Shown here piece by piece: positions 36,518 to 46,816 of a DNA stretch of 56,691 nt. Source of the DNA: Legionella sp. (lineage in GTDB: Bacteria; Pseudomonadota; Gammaproteobacteria; Legionellales; Legionellaceae); contig JAUXWR010000502.1 of the NCBI GenBank assembly GCA_030680075.1, positions 1 to 56,691 of the forward strand. The letters run 5' to 3'. Under the pieces are notes generated by a model. That model made no database searches. It was not told the origin of the DNA and saw only the letters and a list, made by a program, of their open reading frames with translations. The first letter of the stretch is position 1. Every line of letters starts with the position of its first letter. Position numbers and translations under genes: made by a program.

Positions 36518-39500
36518 TTAGACCAGGCCTTCTCTCATTAAGAAGGTACTTCCCTGACCCGACTTGTTGTCATGATTTGGCAATGGCAGACTAAATAAAC
36601 CATGCGAAGATCCCGAAATCGAGAATGGCTTACCAGCCTGCCTCAATTTTGCAAAAATAGATGACGCGTCTTCTTTATTTTCATTATTGACAGGAGCATC
36701 ATTTGCAATCTCTTCTTGAGGAGATAAATAAACGACTATAGGCTCAATACCAATTTCATCAACAAAAACCTCATCATTAACAGGCTCTTCAGGTATCATT
36801 TTTTCTTCTATCGGCAAAGGCTCTGACTTACTGAAACTAAACAGCGTTTTCAGTTTGGACAATAATACTACCCCTAAATAGATAGTGGCACTGGCAATAA
36901 CAAGCGGAATGATAACCCATGAAAATAAAATGCCAACAATTACCGCAGCCAAAAAGGAAATGACTTTTAACCAGAATCGAGAGTTTTTCTTAACAGGCGC
37001 ACATTCTGGTGGCATCTCACGAGGCTCTTCTGGTTCAATAACCTTTTCTTCTTCCGGTAATTTCTCTCTTGGCAATAGTGGCTTAAGTGCTTTCAAACCT
37101 TCTTTGAGCTTTTCAATAGAAAGAGTGAATCTTCCTTTAAGATTTAATAATTTCAGTCGATTTTTTTCAGCCCTTTGTTCCAGACCAAACATGTGTTCAC
37201 TCAGTTCGCTTAAAGCCTTACGCACCTGTGCCGGCGTATTTTCCGGGTTAGTTTTAAGCCATATTTTTAATTGCGCAAAATCTGCCTCCAACGGTAAATT
37301 CTTTAAGAAATTACCGAACTGGGGATGAGCAAGAACTTGAACCAAATTAAACAAAGAAACAAAATCAAAATTAGAAAACATGGTAAAAAAAGCAGGAGCC
37401 ACGGTTGAAACCCTGTTAAATATTTCTTTAAACGCTGAATTTTTTACGAGCTGTTGAATAAGATCGAGCTGACACGCCTGATGAAACAAAGGTAATAACG
37501 TTTTTACATTTATAATTTCGGGAAGAGAATAATGCTGATAAGGCCTAAGGATATCGACAAATTTAAGCACAGACTGCAATAAATACTCACCTTTTTCACC
37601 AAATGCCGCCACCGCAAGATGAATGCTTTTATGGTTTAAAAGAGGGATAAATTTATCAAAAATTAATGCCCACATCTCTTCTTTGGACTTGAGGCTAAAA
37701 GGTACTGCCATGATAAATTTACTAACAGGTTCTTTAAGGTCTTTTAAGGCGTTTAGAAGCATTAACTGTGTGGGCTTATCATTCCCAAACCGCTCATTAA
37801 TATACGTTGTAAGCACCTTCATAAGCTTTGGCATTACTACTGTGGTTACAATTATTTTAACGACACCCTTACTTAACATCCCTCCGCTGGTTAAAGGAAA
37901 TTTATCCAGGGCAGGCAACATAATTTGCTCCCAGTTTCTTTCCTCAATTTGCGTTTTAGTGGACGCCAGATATTCATTAACATATTTTCGAATCTTTTCT
38001 TTTGGAATGAATGAATCAATCCCAGGAATGATTGGAAATTCATCCATAAACTCATTAAATTTCTTTTCCATTTCGCCAAAATATTGCACAACCTCAGGAA
38101 GTTTGATTTCATCAGTGGCAAGCAAGAATTCAGCGATAATTGTTTTTATCCCGCTCTGGCCTTTAGTATACAAATCCAGTGCCGAGACAAAAGGCTCTGC
38201 TGCAGAAAAGAGGTGGGTAATTTTTTGATGCCCGATTTCTTGCCAAGCTTTCGTCAGCAATTCACTAAAAAACATTAAATTTTCAAGCTTTACCTCGTTA
38301 ATTCCCTCGATGGCAAATAATTTCGCCAAAGGAATCTCTGGCTCGAGAGGCTTATAGTCTAAGAATTTTTCAGCAGGCAACCAACTCGTCAGGATACGAT
38401 TGTATTCTCCAATGAGATAGTCTAAAAATTGGTTCGCGCTTTTTTCAGTTAATTCAGGCTCATTTTCCAAAAGGTCTGCATAATAAGCTTCAGCATTTTG
38501 GTTAAAATCCCTTAACGTTTTCATAAAATCCAAGGGATTAACCAGTGAACACGCTTGCCCCTCTTGCGCCATTAGAATTTTATCGGCTTTTGCTCTTAAT
38601 TTTATACAATAATTATTGATAACGTGGTGGCGTGCATCTTCCAATAAACGTGTTTTAAAACGCTCTTTTTGTGCATTCAAGCATAATAGTTGTTGATAGT
38701 CTTCGAATGCTCGTCTTATTACCTCAGGCGCATCATTTTTGGTTAAACCCAATTTCAACACATCAATTACTGAACAAATTTGCCCGGGTTTACCATTTCT
38801 GCCAGCCCGCCCTTTAATTTGCAGCAATTCTTCTTTCGTCAGTTTTGTACAAAGGTTAATAACTAAAAAACCACTTTTATGCGCGGTATCAAAGTCTGCG
38901 CCGCGTGAATCAGCTTTCGTCGCAATGCTAATCCTGTTTTCAGAACCCGCATCTTGAATAAAGGTTTCTTCTGAAAAGCCAGGCTTGTCATAGCCATAAT
39001 AGCTTTGGGTAGTCCAGGGAAAGTCCTCGCCGGTGAGATGCGTTTTTAAATCAGCGGCCGCCTGCGGCGATTCGCTGATAATTAGCACTGGTTGCTCAAG
39101 GTCTGATTCTTTCTGTCTTTGAATCAAGGAAAGAACCAGATCTTTCTGATCTTCCCAACCTTCAGCGGCAAAAATACCTAAATCCTCGCAACGATCCACA
39201 TGAAAACTGGGATAATTAACAGCTGTAAAGCCATGTTCCTGATAAAATTCTTTCAATAGAAGTGAGGAGCCTGCCGTTCCGGTAATACCTATACAGCGCC
39301 CCCCTTGTAAGCGAAAAAAATCAAAGAAATTTTTAGCACTCAGTGTAACTAGCGTCTCGCTGCCTGGCTCAATTTCAAAAGAACAAGAAGCATCACTCTC
39401 GGCATTATGTTTGCTATGTAACAGTTGTTGCACGCCGTCTGCAAAGCTCGCTCTGTCTTCGGGCCTATTGGTATGCGGCAAAATAGGTGCGGCATAAAGA

Positions 39501-42500
39501 CTTTTCTTTGCCCACTCCCGGGTTATCACGACATAATCTACATCGGCTTCAAGATGCTCCGCCACGCGCGCTGAGTCAATTAAAGTGCTCAGTAAGTCTC
39601 CATCAAGTTTATTAATAAAAGCGGTAAAATCTTTGGCTGGATTTCTTAATAAGCAATAATGACGGAAATTATAAATGTCACCCGACTTATCACATTTGTT
39701 ATCAAGAAAAATAGCCTTTTCCTGCACAAAACTTAATAAATAGTTATAAACAATAGTCCATTGTTTAGTCTCAAGTAATAAGGGATCAAGCGTTGTAGCT
39801 AACCGAAACTGTACGGTCGCGGTGAGACTTGCATCCACTTCATCCCAAACTAAAACACGATTTTTTGGAAGTTTTATTTTCTGCAAATCCATGCTCATGG
39901 AAAACAAGGCAAGACCATAGGGGGTGGAATAATTAACACCATTCGGAACATAATTTGCTGCTTGACTATGTGCTTCAATAATATTACTGCCGCATTGAAG
40001 GCCTAAATATTGATAAAAAGGCTTAAATACTCTTATTCCATCACGAGCCAATTGCTCGTTTTCGGTAACGACATTGACCGTTTTCCCTTCTGCTGCCAAT
40101 AAAACTGCATGAAAGGCGGCGATAATACTTTTACCTTCGCCAGTTTTAATTTCCTGAATAAGATGCCCTTCTTCATCGAGGCTATGCATCAAACTCAACA
40201 ATTGCGTTGATCGCGGAAATTTGCCGCAGTTTCTATACAATGCTTCGCTACAAAGCGCGAGCAAAAGAAGTTGATTTTGTTTTTTATTCTCACCTCTCAT
40301 GATTTTTTTCTGTAATTCATTAAAGAGAAGCGGAAATTGTCGACTGCTTAATTGATAAATGGTGAAAGACTGACTCTTCCCCTCACTATTCTCAATCAAA
40401 ACAGGTTTTTCATGCATACAAGCCATCATCTGCTCATATTCTTTTAACAGTTTTTCTTGAGCCTCTAACGATAAACTCTGATGTGGGTCGTCATTCCACG
40501 ATTTTTGATGAATGGCGGCGATTTTTTTCGCAATATCATCTTGCTCATACTGATAACGTTCGATATTCGCTTCATATCGACTGCATTCAAATTCGTCAAT
40601 CGCAGTCTGCATTGACGAACTGGCAAGGATTCGCGAGAGATCGTCTACCGTAATAGAGTGGCGCGTGCAAAGACGCATTAAATCCGGTAAAAATTTTACC
40701 GGGATTGATGCTACCATCTCCAATTGCTGCAATAACGACGCACCTTGAGCGCTATAAAGCCAATTGCAAAGAAAAATATAAGACGATAAATGCTCAGCTG
40801 CTGACTTTTCAAGACAAGCTATTAACGCATCAAACTCTGTGTCCCTATCCTCTTCTAAAGCTAACTCGATAAAGGAAAGAGCGAGACCAGGCTCATTTAT
40901 TTGTTTGATAAGCTTTGCACTATTTTTAAATTGCGCACTCGTAAAATCAGGCTTTGCCAGAAAAAACCCGTAACCGTCTTCACTTTGCATTACGTTCAAG
41001 AGCACATCAAGTGTTTTAATGTCCTCTTCAGACAGCTCAGCCTTCGCCCCCTTTAGCGTTTCACATAGTCCTAATAAAAAAGGCAATGAAAGGTTTTTGA
41101 TGGTAGACGACAGATAATAATCCAACAGCAATTCCAAAGCAGGTTTTAAGTGGATTAAATGAGGCAATAAGGCAGGCGATTCACCAAGACTTTCTATAAA
41201 TGTGACCGTTCGCGGATATAAGTCAGCATTCTCCTGCAATTTTCCGGTACACAATTTTATTAAAGCTGTTACCAAATTAATATCAGGCTGTTGGCTGAGG
41301 AGAGTGTTTAAACCAAGAAAAATGGCGTCCTCAGGGTCTGGCATTAACCGCAGACTTTCGACAAACACCAGTATTTCCAGTAACTGATTAAACAAATCAG
41401 ATATGCTGAATAAGGGATAACAGAGGTCTAATAAATTCAATGCCTGGAAATACTTCTCCTGTTCATTCTTATCAAAAAAGTTGTAAATAAGTGTATAAGC
41501 AAGCATAGGCTCATCACTTAAGAGCGGGAAAGTTGCCTCAATCTCTTGTTGAAATTGTAAAAGAAAATGTGACAGCTTTTTGCGTGAAAATTTTTGTCCA
41601 AAGATCGCAGGTAATTCTGTCTTTGCTCTCATTACCTGGGAAATACCCTTTTCTCGCCAAAGCATCCACAAATTCACAGACCCTTCTTGCTGTTCTGTTT
41701 TGAGAGGCTCAAGTGCGTCAAAAAAGCTATTTAATGATGTCTCAAATAAATGAGCAAATGTTTTTGCTTCTGGGTGAGCGGATAAAAACTCCCGGCATTG
41801 GAGAGCAAAAGACACAGGGGCAATACGCGGAGTATAATTCATACCGGTATACGCTACTATATAAAAAGACACGATTAATTCGTGTAGAAAAACCTCTTCT
41901 TGATTGGAGGCGGGACACTGTAGTAAGGCGCGGTAAAAAGAGAGATCTTCACGAAACGACTCTTTGGCTAAATAACGAAATAAAGCCGGTTTTAACTGAA
42001 GGTGCGTATCCTTCTTATCTCGATCGTAGGTATGCTCTTGAATTATCGTTTTTAATTCGCTCAAAGAAACCGAATAACTATTACGACGGTAACCTATTAA
42101 TCCGGATTTTATTTGCATATCGCTGGAAACAATATGAAAATTATTATAGGCGGTAGCATAAGGTGTATCTATCCAGACTAAAGATATGCCGGATAATTCA
42201 CTCAATTGCTCCCTTAAGGTGTGCCTGACCATACAATGATCAAGGAGATTTTCAAGACACGTTAATAAAGTTTCCAGTTTCCCAAGACGCGCCAATGCCA
42301 GTCCGTCCTCTGTGACAAGGCCTGAAACAAACTGTTTTAGCAATAAGTCAGCCTCTTCTCTATTGCTATCACAATATACGAAAAATTTTGCAGAAATTCT
42401 TAACCAGAATTGTTCTATTTCTTCTAAATTAGTCTGATTGATACTTATATTATTTTTGGCTGCAAAGATTAAACAAGAATAACAAAACTGCTCAAACAAA

Positions 42501-45025
42501 GGCCAATCGTCTGGAGAATCACTACGGGGTGTACGTTTTACGAGGGTTATAAAAAAAGACTCTGGTTGTTCGAGACTTTTCGTTTCCTGAGATTCAATTC
42601 TATCTCCATAACTTTGCGATCCATTATAAAAAATTTCCTGATTAATCTTAAAAAAATTAACCAAAGAAAAAATAGTAGGGGCATATTGAAAATATATTTT
42701 ATAAAAATTTCTTAATAAAGCGCGCGCATCAAGGTAAATTAAAAACTCCAGAAAACTCTCAACATTCTTGCGTCCCAAAGTAACCAGCTGCAAGAATATG
42801 CGCAGGTTATCAGCATTATGCACGGTAAAGACCGTAAAAAATTTGTTTAAAATCGCCGAATATCGAGGATTTTTCTCAACATAAAGATCAATAAATGTTA
42901 AAAAATGAGCTTCTTTTTCAGCAATATCTACCTTTGGATTAACGGTAAAAAGTGTTAACAATGACTGTGCGCATGCCACCAATTCCTTTTGCTCATCGCG
43001 ATTTTTCAAGCGATCATCCGGTAGTAAAAGACTTACATTTAAATGCCCTTGATAGCCTTTATTTAATAATGAAAGACGAGACCCAATAAAATTTTTATAC
43101 CGTATTTTGGCATTATTTGCTGATATGGCATCCCAACCCTGAAGGGTTCGAGTTCCCCATAAATAGGACTGACCTATATGACGAACATTCGGATCAATGC
43201 CATCTATAAAATCAATCATGTGGCTTATGATAGGCTTTTCCAAGTATTGCTCAACACTCCCACAAGAATAATTTGGTAGATGAGTCAATTCATAAGGCGT
43301 GGTCAAAAGATTCTGAGAGCTATTAAACATATGCCGTACATCCTTGGAACACGCGTTTATCACTTGCTTAAACGAATCTACATCCTCTTCTTTTGTATAG
43401 GAATATTTTGAATGAGCTAATCCAAAAATTTTTCCTATAAGTTCTATACCAAATTTTTTACTGTTTGCGAGCTTCTCTAACCAGGATAATTCGCTATAGC
43501 CCTGACCATGAGAGGTATAATACATATTATCAAGAATTCTTTTTTCACTTGTCCATTGTATCAATAATTTCCGCGCAGTTTTTTTAAATTCTAACAAAAG
43601 CCATGAAACCGGCACGGAGGGAAGAAGAGAATCGTGTTTGTGGCTTTGTTTATAAATCTGCTGCCTTTGCTGATTAATAGTCTGTTGCCTTGCCAAATCC
43701 TGATTTTGATCCAGAGCCTGCATTTGCTGAAGCTCTTGCTTATGACTATACGTCAAACTGATTTGCGAGCGTAATTGGTGCTTATTAAATAACTTGCTCT
43801 GACGAAAATTTTCACCAGCAGGCTCATAAATATACCCTTTACAGGCGGGCGCTTTAGATTTTTCCTCCTGTCGAGAAGGAAGCTCCTGCATCACCGAGTT
43901 AAGGAGGGTATTGCTAAAAAATGATTGTTCAACTTTATAAATATTACGTGTAATAGCTTCAAAGATATCAGGGGCACTCAAATAAAATCCTGCCCCATTT
44001 GCCAAAGGACTAAAAGGCTCATCGGCGGCAACCTGCACAGGATCCATCAACTGTGAGAGTGTTTGTGAGACAGGAGCCTCGGGAAGCAAAATAATATGCA
44101 GAAACTGTATATTATTTTGCACTTGTATTATATTTATATTAACTTGCTCTTGTATTATCTTTTTTATTTCTTCATAAATAAGTTGTCTTTCAGCCGCATC
44201 TTCATAATTGCCACGTAAAATAATAATTTGCTCTAAAGCAGAGCTAGACAGCCAGTTGAAGTAAGAAATTATGGATGATAAATCGCCACAGGTTACAAGA
44301 GAACTAAAGTTTAATACCACTCTATTATACCCAAATAACTTATCTGACAAGGTTACAAATGCTTCGAGTGGCGAATCAAAACAGGGAAGAACCGTTAACG
44401 GCATATCGAGATTAATAAACGCTTTTTCGGTAAGTCCTGCTTTAATCGTAGAATAGTGATGAGCAATAAGGCCATCTATTTTTTCAGGCTTCTTTTTTTG
44501 GTCAAATTTGGGAAAAAATTTAGTTATCACCGCTTTTGCAAATTGGTAAGAATGACTTTGTTTGCCTGCTCGATAGGCATCCAGATTATCTACGCATTGA
44601 TCAACCCCTTCGCGATAATGAGGGGGCGGTGACGTGCCTTCAGGCACATAAAAAATTTCCGAATAATTAATTGCGACGCTATGATTATTATCTAAAATAG
44701 CGTCAAGAACTTTTAGACCGTCTTTAATAAATTTATCGGCATTTTTTATTTCTATATTTTCAAAATGTTCAAGAGACAGTTTTAGAGAAAATGGTGGGGC
44801 AGATAACGGACAATGAAGAATCTTCGCGGCAAGCGATACATACGACGCAGTTATACTAGCATTTTCTACTACTTCTATGAATAATGTTGCTATTTCCCTG
44901 GCATTATCAGCATCTTTGGAAGAAAGCTCTTCCCAGTGATAATTCTTCTCATTGAGAGGGCTAAAGAGACTCCTTTTCTTTTTCTTGCAGTTTAAAAAAC
45001 TTTTAGTATAAGGCACGGCAGGCAC
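36518..45025 (-). CDS. Giant protein with SecA-like DEAD/helicase motor (2835 aa)
   Basis: One uninterrupted frame. The N-terminal ~1600 residues are mostly helical and repeat-like, with a Gln-rich coiled-coil around residue 435, and match nothing I know. The motor resembles SecA: IKTGEGKSIIAAFHAVLLAA with GEGKS at 1629-1633 (Walker A), VLVWDEVDAS with DEVD 1728-1731 (Walker B), ITGTAGS at 1914-1920, RGADFD at 2041-2046 and KGRAGRNGKPGQ around 2072-2078. A helical region follows, then two membrane segments at about 2684-2724 and an acidic tail of ~110 residues. It is not the housekeeping SecA (about 900 residues), lacks its expected C-terminal zinc tail, and has a GTG start without a strong ribosome site. 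Candidate effector or novel ATPase; function unknown. Confidence 0.85.
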   Translation of the reverse strand: MPAVPYTKSFLNCKKKKRSLFSPLNEKNYHWEELSSKDADNAREIATLFIEVVENASITASYVSLAAKILHCPLSAPPFSLKLSLEHFENIEIKNADKFIKDGLKVLDAILDNNHSVAINYSEIFYVPEGTSPPPHYREGVDQCVDNLDAYRAGKQSHSYQFAKAVITKFFPKFDQKKKPEKIDGLIAHHYSTIKAGLTEKAFINLDMPLTVLPCFDSPLEAFVTLSDKLFGYNRVVLNFSSLVTCGDLSSIISYFNWLSSSALEQIIILRGNYEDAAERQLIYEEIKKIIQEQVNINIIQVQNNIQFLHIILLPEAPVSQTLSQLMDPVQVAADEPFSPLANGAGFYLSAPDIFEAITRNIYKVEQSFFSNTLLNSVMQELPSRQEEKSKAPACKGYIYEPAGENFRQSKLFNKHQLRSQISLTYSHKQELQQMQALDQNQDLARQQTINQQRQQIYKQSHKHDSLLPSVPVSWLLLEFKKTARKLLIQWTSEKRILDNMYYTSHGQGYSELSWLEKLANSKKFGIELIGKIFGLAHSKYSYTKEEDVDSFKQVINACSKDVRHMFNSSQNLLTTPYELTHLPNYSCGSVEQYLEKPIISHMIDFIDGIDPNVRHIGQSYLWGTRTLQGWDAISANNAKIRYKNFIGSRLSLLNKGYQGHLNVSLLLPDDRLKNRDEQKELVACAQSLLTLFTVNPKVDIAEKEAHFLTFIDLYVEKNPRYSAILNKFFTVFTVHNADNLRIFLQLVTLGRKNVESFLEFLIYLDARALLRNFYKIYFQYAPTIFSLVNFFKINQEIFYNGSQSYGDRIESQETKSLEQPESFFITLVKRTPRSDSPDDWPLFEQFCYSCLIFAAKNNISINQTNLEEIEQFWLRISAKFFVYCDSNREEADLLLKQFVSGLVTEDGLALARLGKLETLLTCLENLLDHCMVRHTLREQLSELSGISLVWIDTPYATAYNNFHIVSSDMQIKSGLIGYRRNSYSVSLSELKTIIQEHTYDRDKKDTHLQLKPALFRYLAKESFREDLSFYRALLQCPASNQEEVFLHELIVSFYIVAYTGMNYTPRIAPVSFALQCREFLSAHPEAKTFAHLFETSLNSFFDALEPLKTEQQEGSVNLWMLWREKGISQVMRAKTELPAIFGQKFSRKKLSHFLLQFQQEIEATFPLLSDEPMLAYTLIYNFFDKNEQEKYFQALNLLDLCYPLFSISDLFNQLLEILVFVESLRLMPDPEDAIFLGLNTLLSQQPDINLVTALIKLCTGKLQENADLYPRTVTFIESLGESPALLPHLIHLKPALELLLDYYLSSTIKNLSLPFLLGLCETLKGAKAELSEEDIKTLDVLLNVMQSEDGYGFFLAKPDFTSAQFKNSAKLIKQINEPGLALSFIELALEEDRDTEFDALIACLEKSAAEHLSSYIFLCNWLYSAQGASLLQQLEMVASIPVKFLPDLMRLCTRHSITVDDLSRILASSSMQTAIDEFECSRYEANIERYQYEQDDIAKKIAAIHQKSWNDDPHQSLSLEAQEKLLKEYEQMMACMHEKPVLIENSEGKSQSFTIYQLSSRQFPLLFNELQKKIMRGENKKQNQLLLLALCSEALYRNCGKFPRSTQLLSLMHSLDEEGHLIQEIKTGEGKSIIAAFHAVLLAAEGKTVNVVTENEQLARDGIRVFKPFYQYLGLQCGSNIIEAHSQAANYVPNGVNYSTPYGLALFSMSMDLQKIKLPKNRVLVWDEVDASLTATVQFRLATTLDPLLLETKQWTIVYNYLLSFVQEKAIFLDNKCDKSGDIYNFRHYCLLRNPAKDFTAFINKLDGDLLSTLIDSARVAEHLEADVDYVVITREWAKKSLYAAPILPHTNRPEDRASFADGVQQLLHSKHNAESDASCSFEIEPGSETLVTLSAKNFFDFFRLQGGRCIGITGTAGSSLLLKEFYQEHGFTAVNYPSFHVDRCEDLGIFAAEGWEDQKDLVLSLIQRQKESDLEQPVLIISESPQAAADLKTHLTGEDFPWTTQSYYGYDKPGFSEETFIQDAGSENRISIATKADSRGADFDTAHKSGFLVINLCTKLTKEELLQIKGRAGRNGKPGQICSVIDVLKLGLTKNDAPEVIRRAFEDYQQLLCLNAQKERFKTRLLEDARHHVINNYCIKLRAKADKILMAQEGQACSLVNPLDFMKTLRDFNQNAEAYYADLLENEPELTEKSANQFLDYLIGEYNRILTSWLPAEKFLDYKPLEPEIPLAKLFAIEGINEVKLENLMFFSELLTKAWQEIGHQKITHLFSAAEPFVSALDLYTKGQSGIKTIIAEFLLATDEIKLPEVVQYFGEMEKKFNEFMDEFPIIPGIDSFIPKEKIRKYVNEYLASTKTQIEERNWEQIMLPALDKFPLTSGGMLSKGVVKIIVTTVVMPKLMKVLTTYINERFGNDKPTQLMLLNALKDLKEPVSKFIMAVPFSLKSKEEMWALIFDKFIPLLNHKSIHLAVAAFGEKGEYLLQSVLKFVDILRPYQHYSLPEIINVKTLLPLFHQACQLDLIQQLVKNSAFKEIFNRVSTVAPAFFTMFSNFDFVSLFNLVQVLAHPQFGNFLKNLPLEADFAQLKIWLKTNPENTPAQVRKALSELSEHMFGLEQRAEKNRLKLLNLKGRFTLSIEKLKEGLKALKPLLPREKLPEEEKVIEPEEPREMPPECAPVKKNSRFWLKVISFLAAVIVGILFSWVIIPLVIASATIYLGVVLLSKLKTLFSFSKSEPLPIEEKMIPEEPVNDEVFVDEIGIEPIVVYLSPQEEIANDAPVNNENKEDASSIFAKLRQAGKPFSISGSSHGLFSLPLPNHDNKSGQGSTFLMREGLV

Positions 45026-45093
45026 TTCAAGAAACAGAGTGCGCTTATTTTATCATATAGTCCAAAAATAATGCAAGTCAATAGGTGTTATTT

Positions 45094-45540
45094 TTATCCA
45101 ATCTGAAGATAATCTTCTTGCAGCTCTAAAGGCATCATTTTTTGTAAACGCTCATAAAGACCTACTATCTCACTGCAAAAAACTTCAAATTCCTGCCTGT
45201 GTTCCCACAGGTTGTAATCAATCCCCTTGCGAAAAGCAAATTGACGTGACAGGCTTTTTAGTAATTGCATATCCTGACTTGAAAACACCAGATCGCGGTT
45301 TAACTCTAATAATTCGGATAAGTTTTTAGGTTGCTTAACGGGGCGATAATCATGCAGCAAATAGGCACGTAAGGTTATTTCAAAAGCGATATACATTAAT
45401 GAGACAATAGACAAGAGACTGTCACGATTATCCCATTCGGCGCGCCCTGGCACATGATTACGTAATAAATTGTCAGCACAGTAGGCGTGTTGCGTTGCAA
45501 TTTTCATCATCTCAACAGGCGTGTAATAACGTTTGTCCAT
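45094..45540 (-). CDS. Small helical hypothetical protein (148 aa)
   Basis: All-helical soluble protein starting MDKRYYTPVEMMKIATQHAY, with SLMYIAFEITLRAYLLHDY and LSELLELNRDLVF. The pattern recalls HEPN-type helical bundles, but the HEPN R-x4-6-H catalytic motif is not obvious, so this is only a resemblance. It lies 68 bases upstream of the giant gene on the same strand and could be co-transcribed with it, or be an older neighbour of the dihydrouridine synthase. ATG at 45540 with weak ribosome-binding signal. Confidence 0.7.
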   Translation of the reverse strand: MDKRYYTPVEMMKIATQHAYCADNLLRNHVPGRAEWDNRDSLLSIVSLMYIAFEITLRAYLLHDYRPVKQPKNLSELLELNRDLVFSSQDMQLLKSLSRQFAFRKGIDYNLWEHRQEFEVFCSEIVGLYERLQKMMPLELQEDYLQIG

Positions 45541-45680
45541 AACTTAAAGTAAACTCGTTAAATGATTTGCGAACATGATAATAGATGTGCATCTCTTTCG
45601 CTAATTATTCTAACAATTTTGTATCCGGCCTTGTTGCCAGTATAATGTTAGGCCATCTTGTTCTATGTTGATTTGTAAAT

Positions 45681-46655
45681 TTGCAATCTTTTCTTAATAG
45701 CCCTTTTACCATTGGCGCCTTACAATTATCTCATCGGTTAATACAAGGGCCACTGGCTGGATATAGTTGTGCTCCTTTCAGGCAATTATTTTCACTTTAT
45801 ACGCCACCGGCTTTTGCTGTGTCAGAAATGCTTTCCGCTCATGATGTGCTCAATAAACACTCACCAGAAGGACGCTACCTTTATCGCGCGCCTCTCGAAG
45901 AACTACTCTGCTATCAATTAGCCGGGACCGACCCCGCAATAATGGCAGGAGCCGCAGCAAAACTTACGGGGTTGGGGGCTGACCTTATTGACATTAATTG
46001 CGGCTGCCCGAAAAACAAAATTCGCAAAAAGGGCGCTGGCAGTGCCTTGCTTGAACAACCAGAACGTTTGATAGTAATTATTAAAGCCGTGCGTGCGGCC
46101 ATACAATGTCCTTTGACCGTCAAAATACGATTACAGGTTAATGGGGATGATATTGACGTTGCTAAAAAAATAGCTGACGCAGGTGCTGATGCGCTAATTA
46201 TTCATGGAAGACGCTGGATTGATGATTATGATAAGCCTTGCAATCTAGGACAAATAGAACGTATCAAACGCGCAATAGACATCCCTGTTGTTGTGAATGG
46301 GGATATTTCTGATGCAAGCACGCTAACCCGCGCGGTGAAAGACACAGGGGCTGATGCATTTATGATTGCACGTGCATCGACAGGCAAACCGTGGTTGTTT
46401 GAGGAGTTATTGCAAAGCACGCCATTCGTGGTGGAAAATTCCACGCGCATTAGTCTTTTCATGACGCATCTTAAAGATTTGGCGAATCTTGAAAATGAGT
46501 ATCAGGCCGTTTTGCAAAGTAAATCACTCGTGCGCTATTATTTTAGAAATGAGCTTAATCCCATTTTTTTACAGCGTTTTTACAACCTGGCGAATATACA
46601 AGAGATTGAGTTAGCATTAAAAGAAGAGCTCCTGGGTAAATTAAAACTCCCATAA
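45681..46655 (+). CDS. tRNA-dihydrouridine synthase (Dus family)
   Basis: FMN enzyme that reduces uridine in tRNA. LIDINCGCPKNKIRKKGAGSALLEQP contains the NCGCP signature with the active-site Cys, followed by VKIRLQ, IIHGRRWIDDYDKP and VVVNGDISD, and IARASTGKPWLF as FMN phosphate site. 324 residues. Closest in feel to DusC/DusA-type subfamilies, but the subgroup cannot be fixed by eye. The start is TTG at 45681; no ATG lies in frame before residue 49, and no good Shine-Dalgarno is visible, so the exact start is uncertain. Confidence 0.9.
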   Translation: MQSFLNSPFTIGALQLSHRLIQGPLAGYSCAPFRQLFSLYTPPAFAVSEMLSAHDVLNKHSPEGRYLYRAPLEELLCYQLAGTDPAIMAGAAAKLTGLGADLIDINCGCPKNKIRKKGAGSALLEQPERLIVIIKAVRAAIQCPLTVKIRLQVNGDDIDVAKKIADAGADALIIHGRRWIDDYDKPCNLGQIERIKRAIDIPVVVNGDISDASTLTRAVKDTGADAFMIARASTGKPWLFEELLQSTPFVVENSTRISLFMTHLKDLANLENEYQAVLQSKSLVRYYFRNELNPIFLQRFYNLANIQEIELALKEELLGKLKLP

Positions 46656-46795
46656 CACTCCCTAACGGTCGTGGCTCGGTTATACGAGCGGTACGGCAAT
46701 CCGAGCCGCGACCGTCAGGGAGTGTTCACGAAACAAAATAACATCCCGGACAAAATAAAACTCCCGTAACACTCCCTGACGGTCGTGGCTCGGTT
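46642..46795. repeat. Palindromic repeat family B with duplicated dus 3' end
   Basis: The block TAAAACTCCC-TAACACTCCC followed by ACGGTCGTGGCTCGGTT occurs at 46642 and again 114 bases later at 46756. The first copy includes the last codons and TAA of the dus gene. Between them is the inverted arm CCGAGCCGCGACCGTCAGGG at 46701-46720. The element and its dus tail were therefore duplicated together. Confidence 0.8.
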
Positions 46796-46816
46796 GCGAG
46801 CGATACGGTTGGCTAT

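Noticed and set aside
41713..42156. 147-codon plus-strand frame inside the giant gene
   Set aside because: Opposite-strand shadow; the minus frame is continuous and protein-like through this region.
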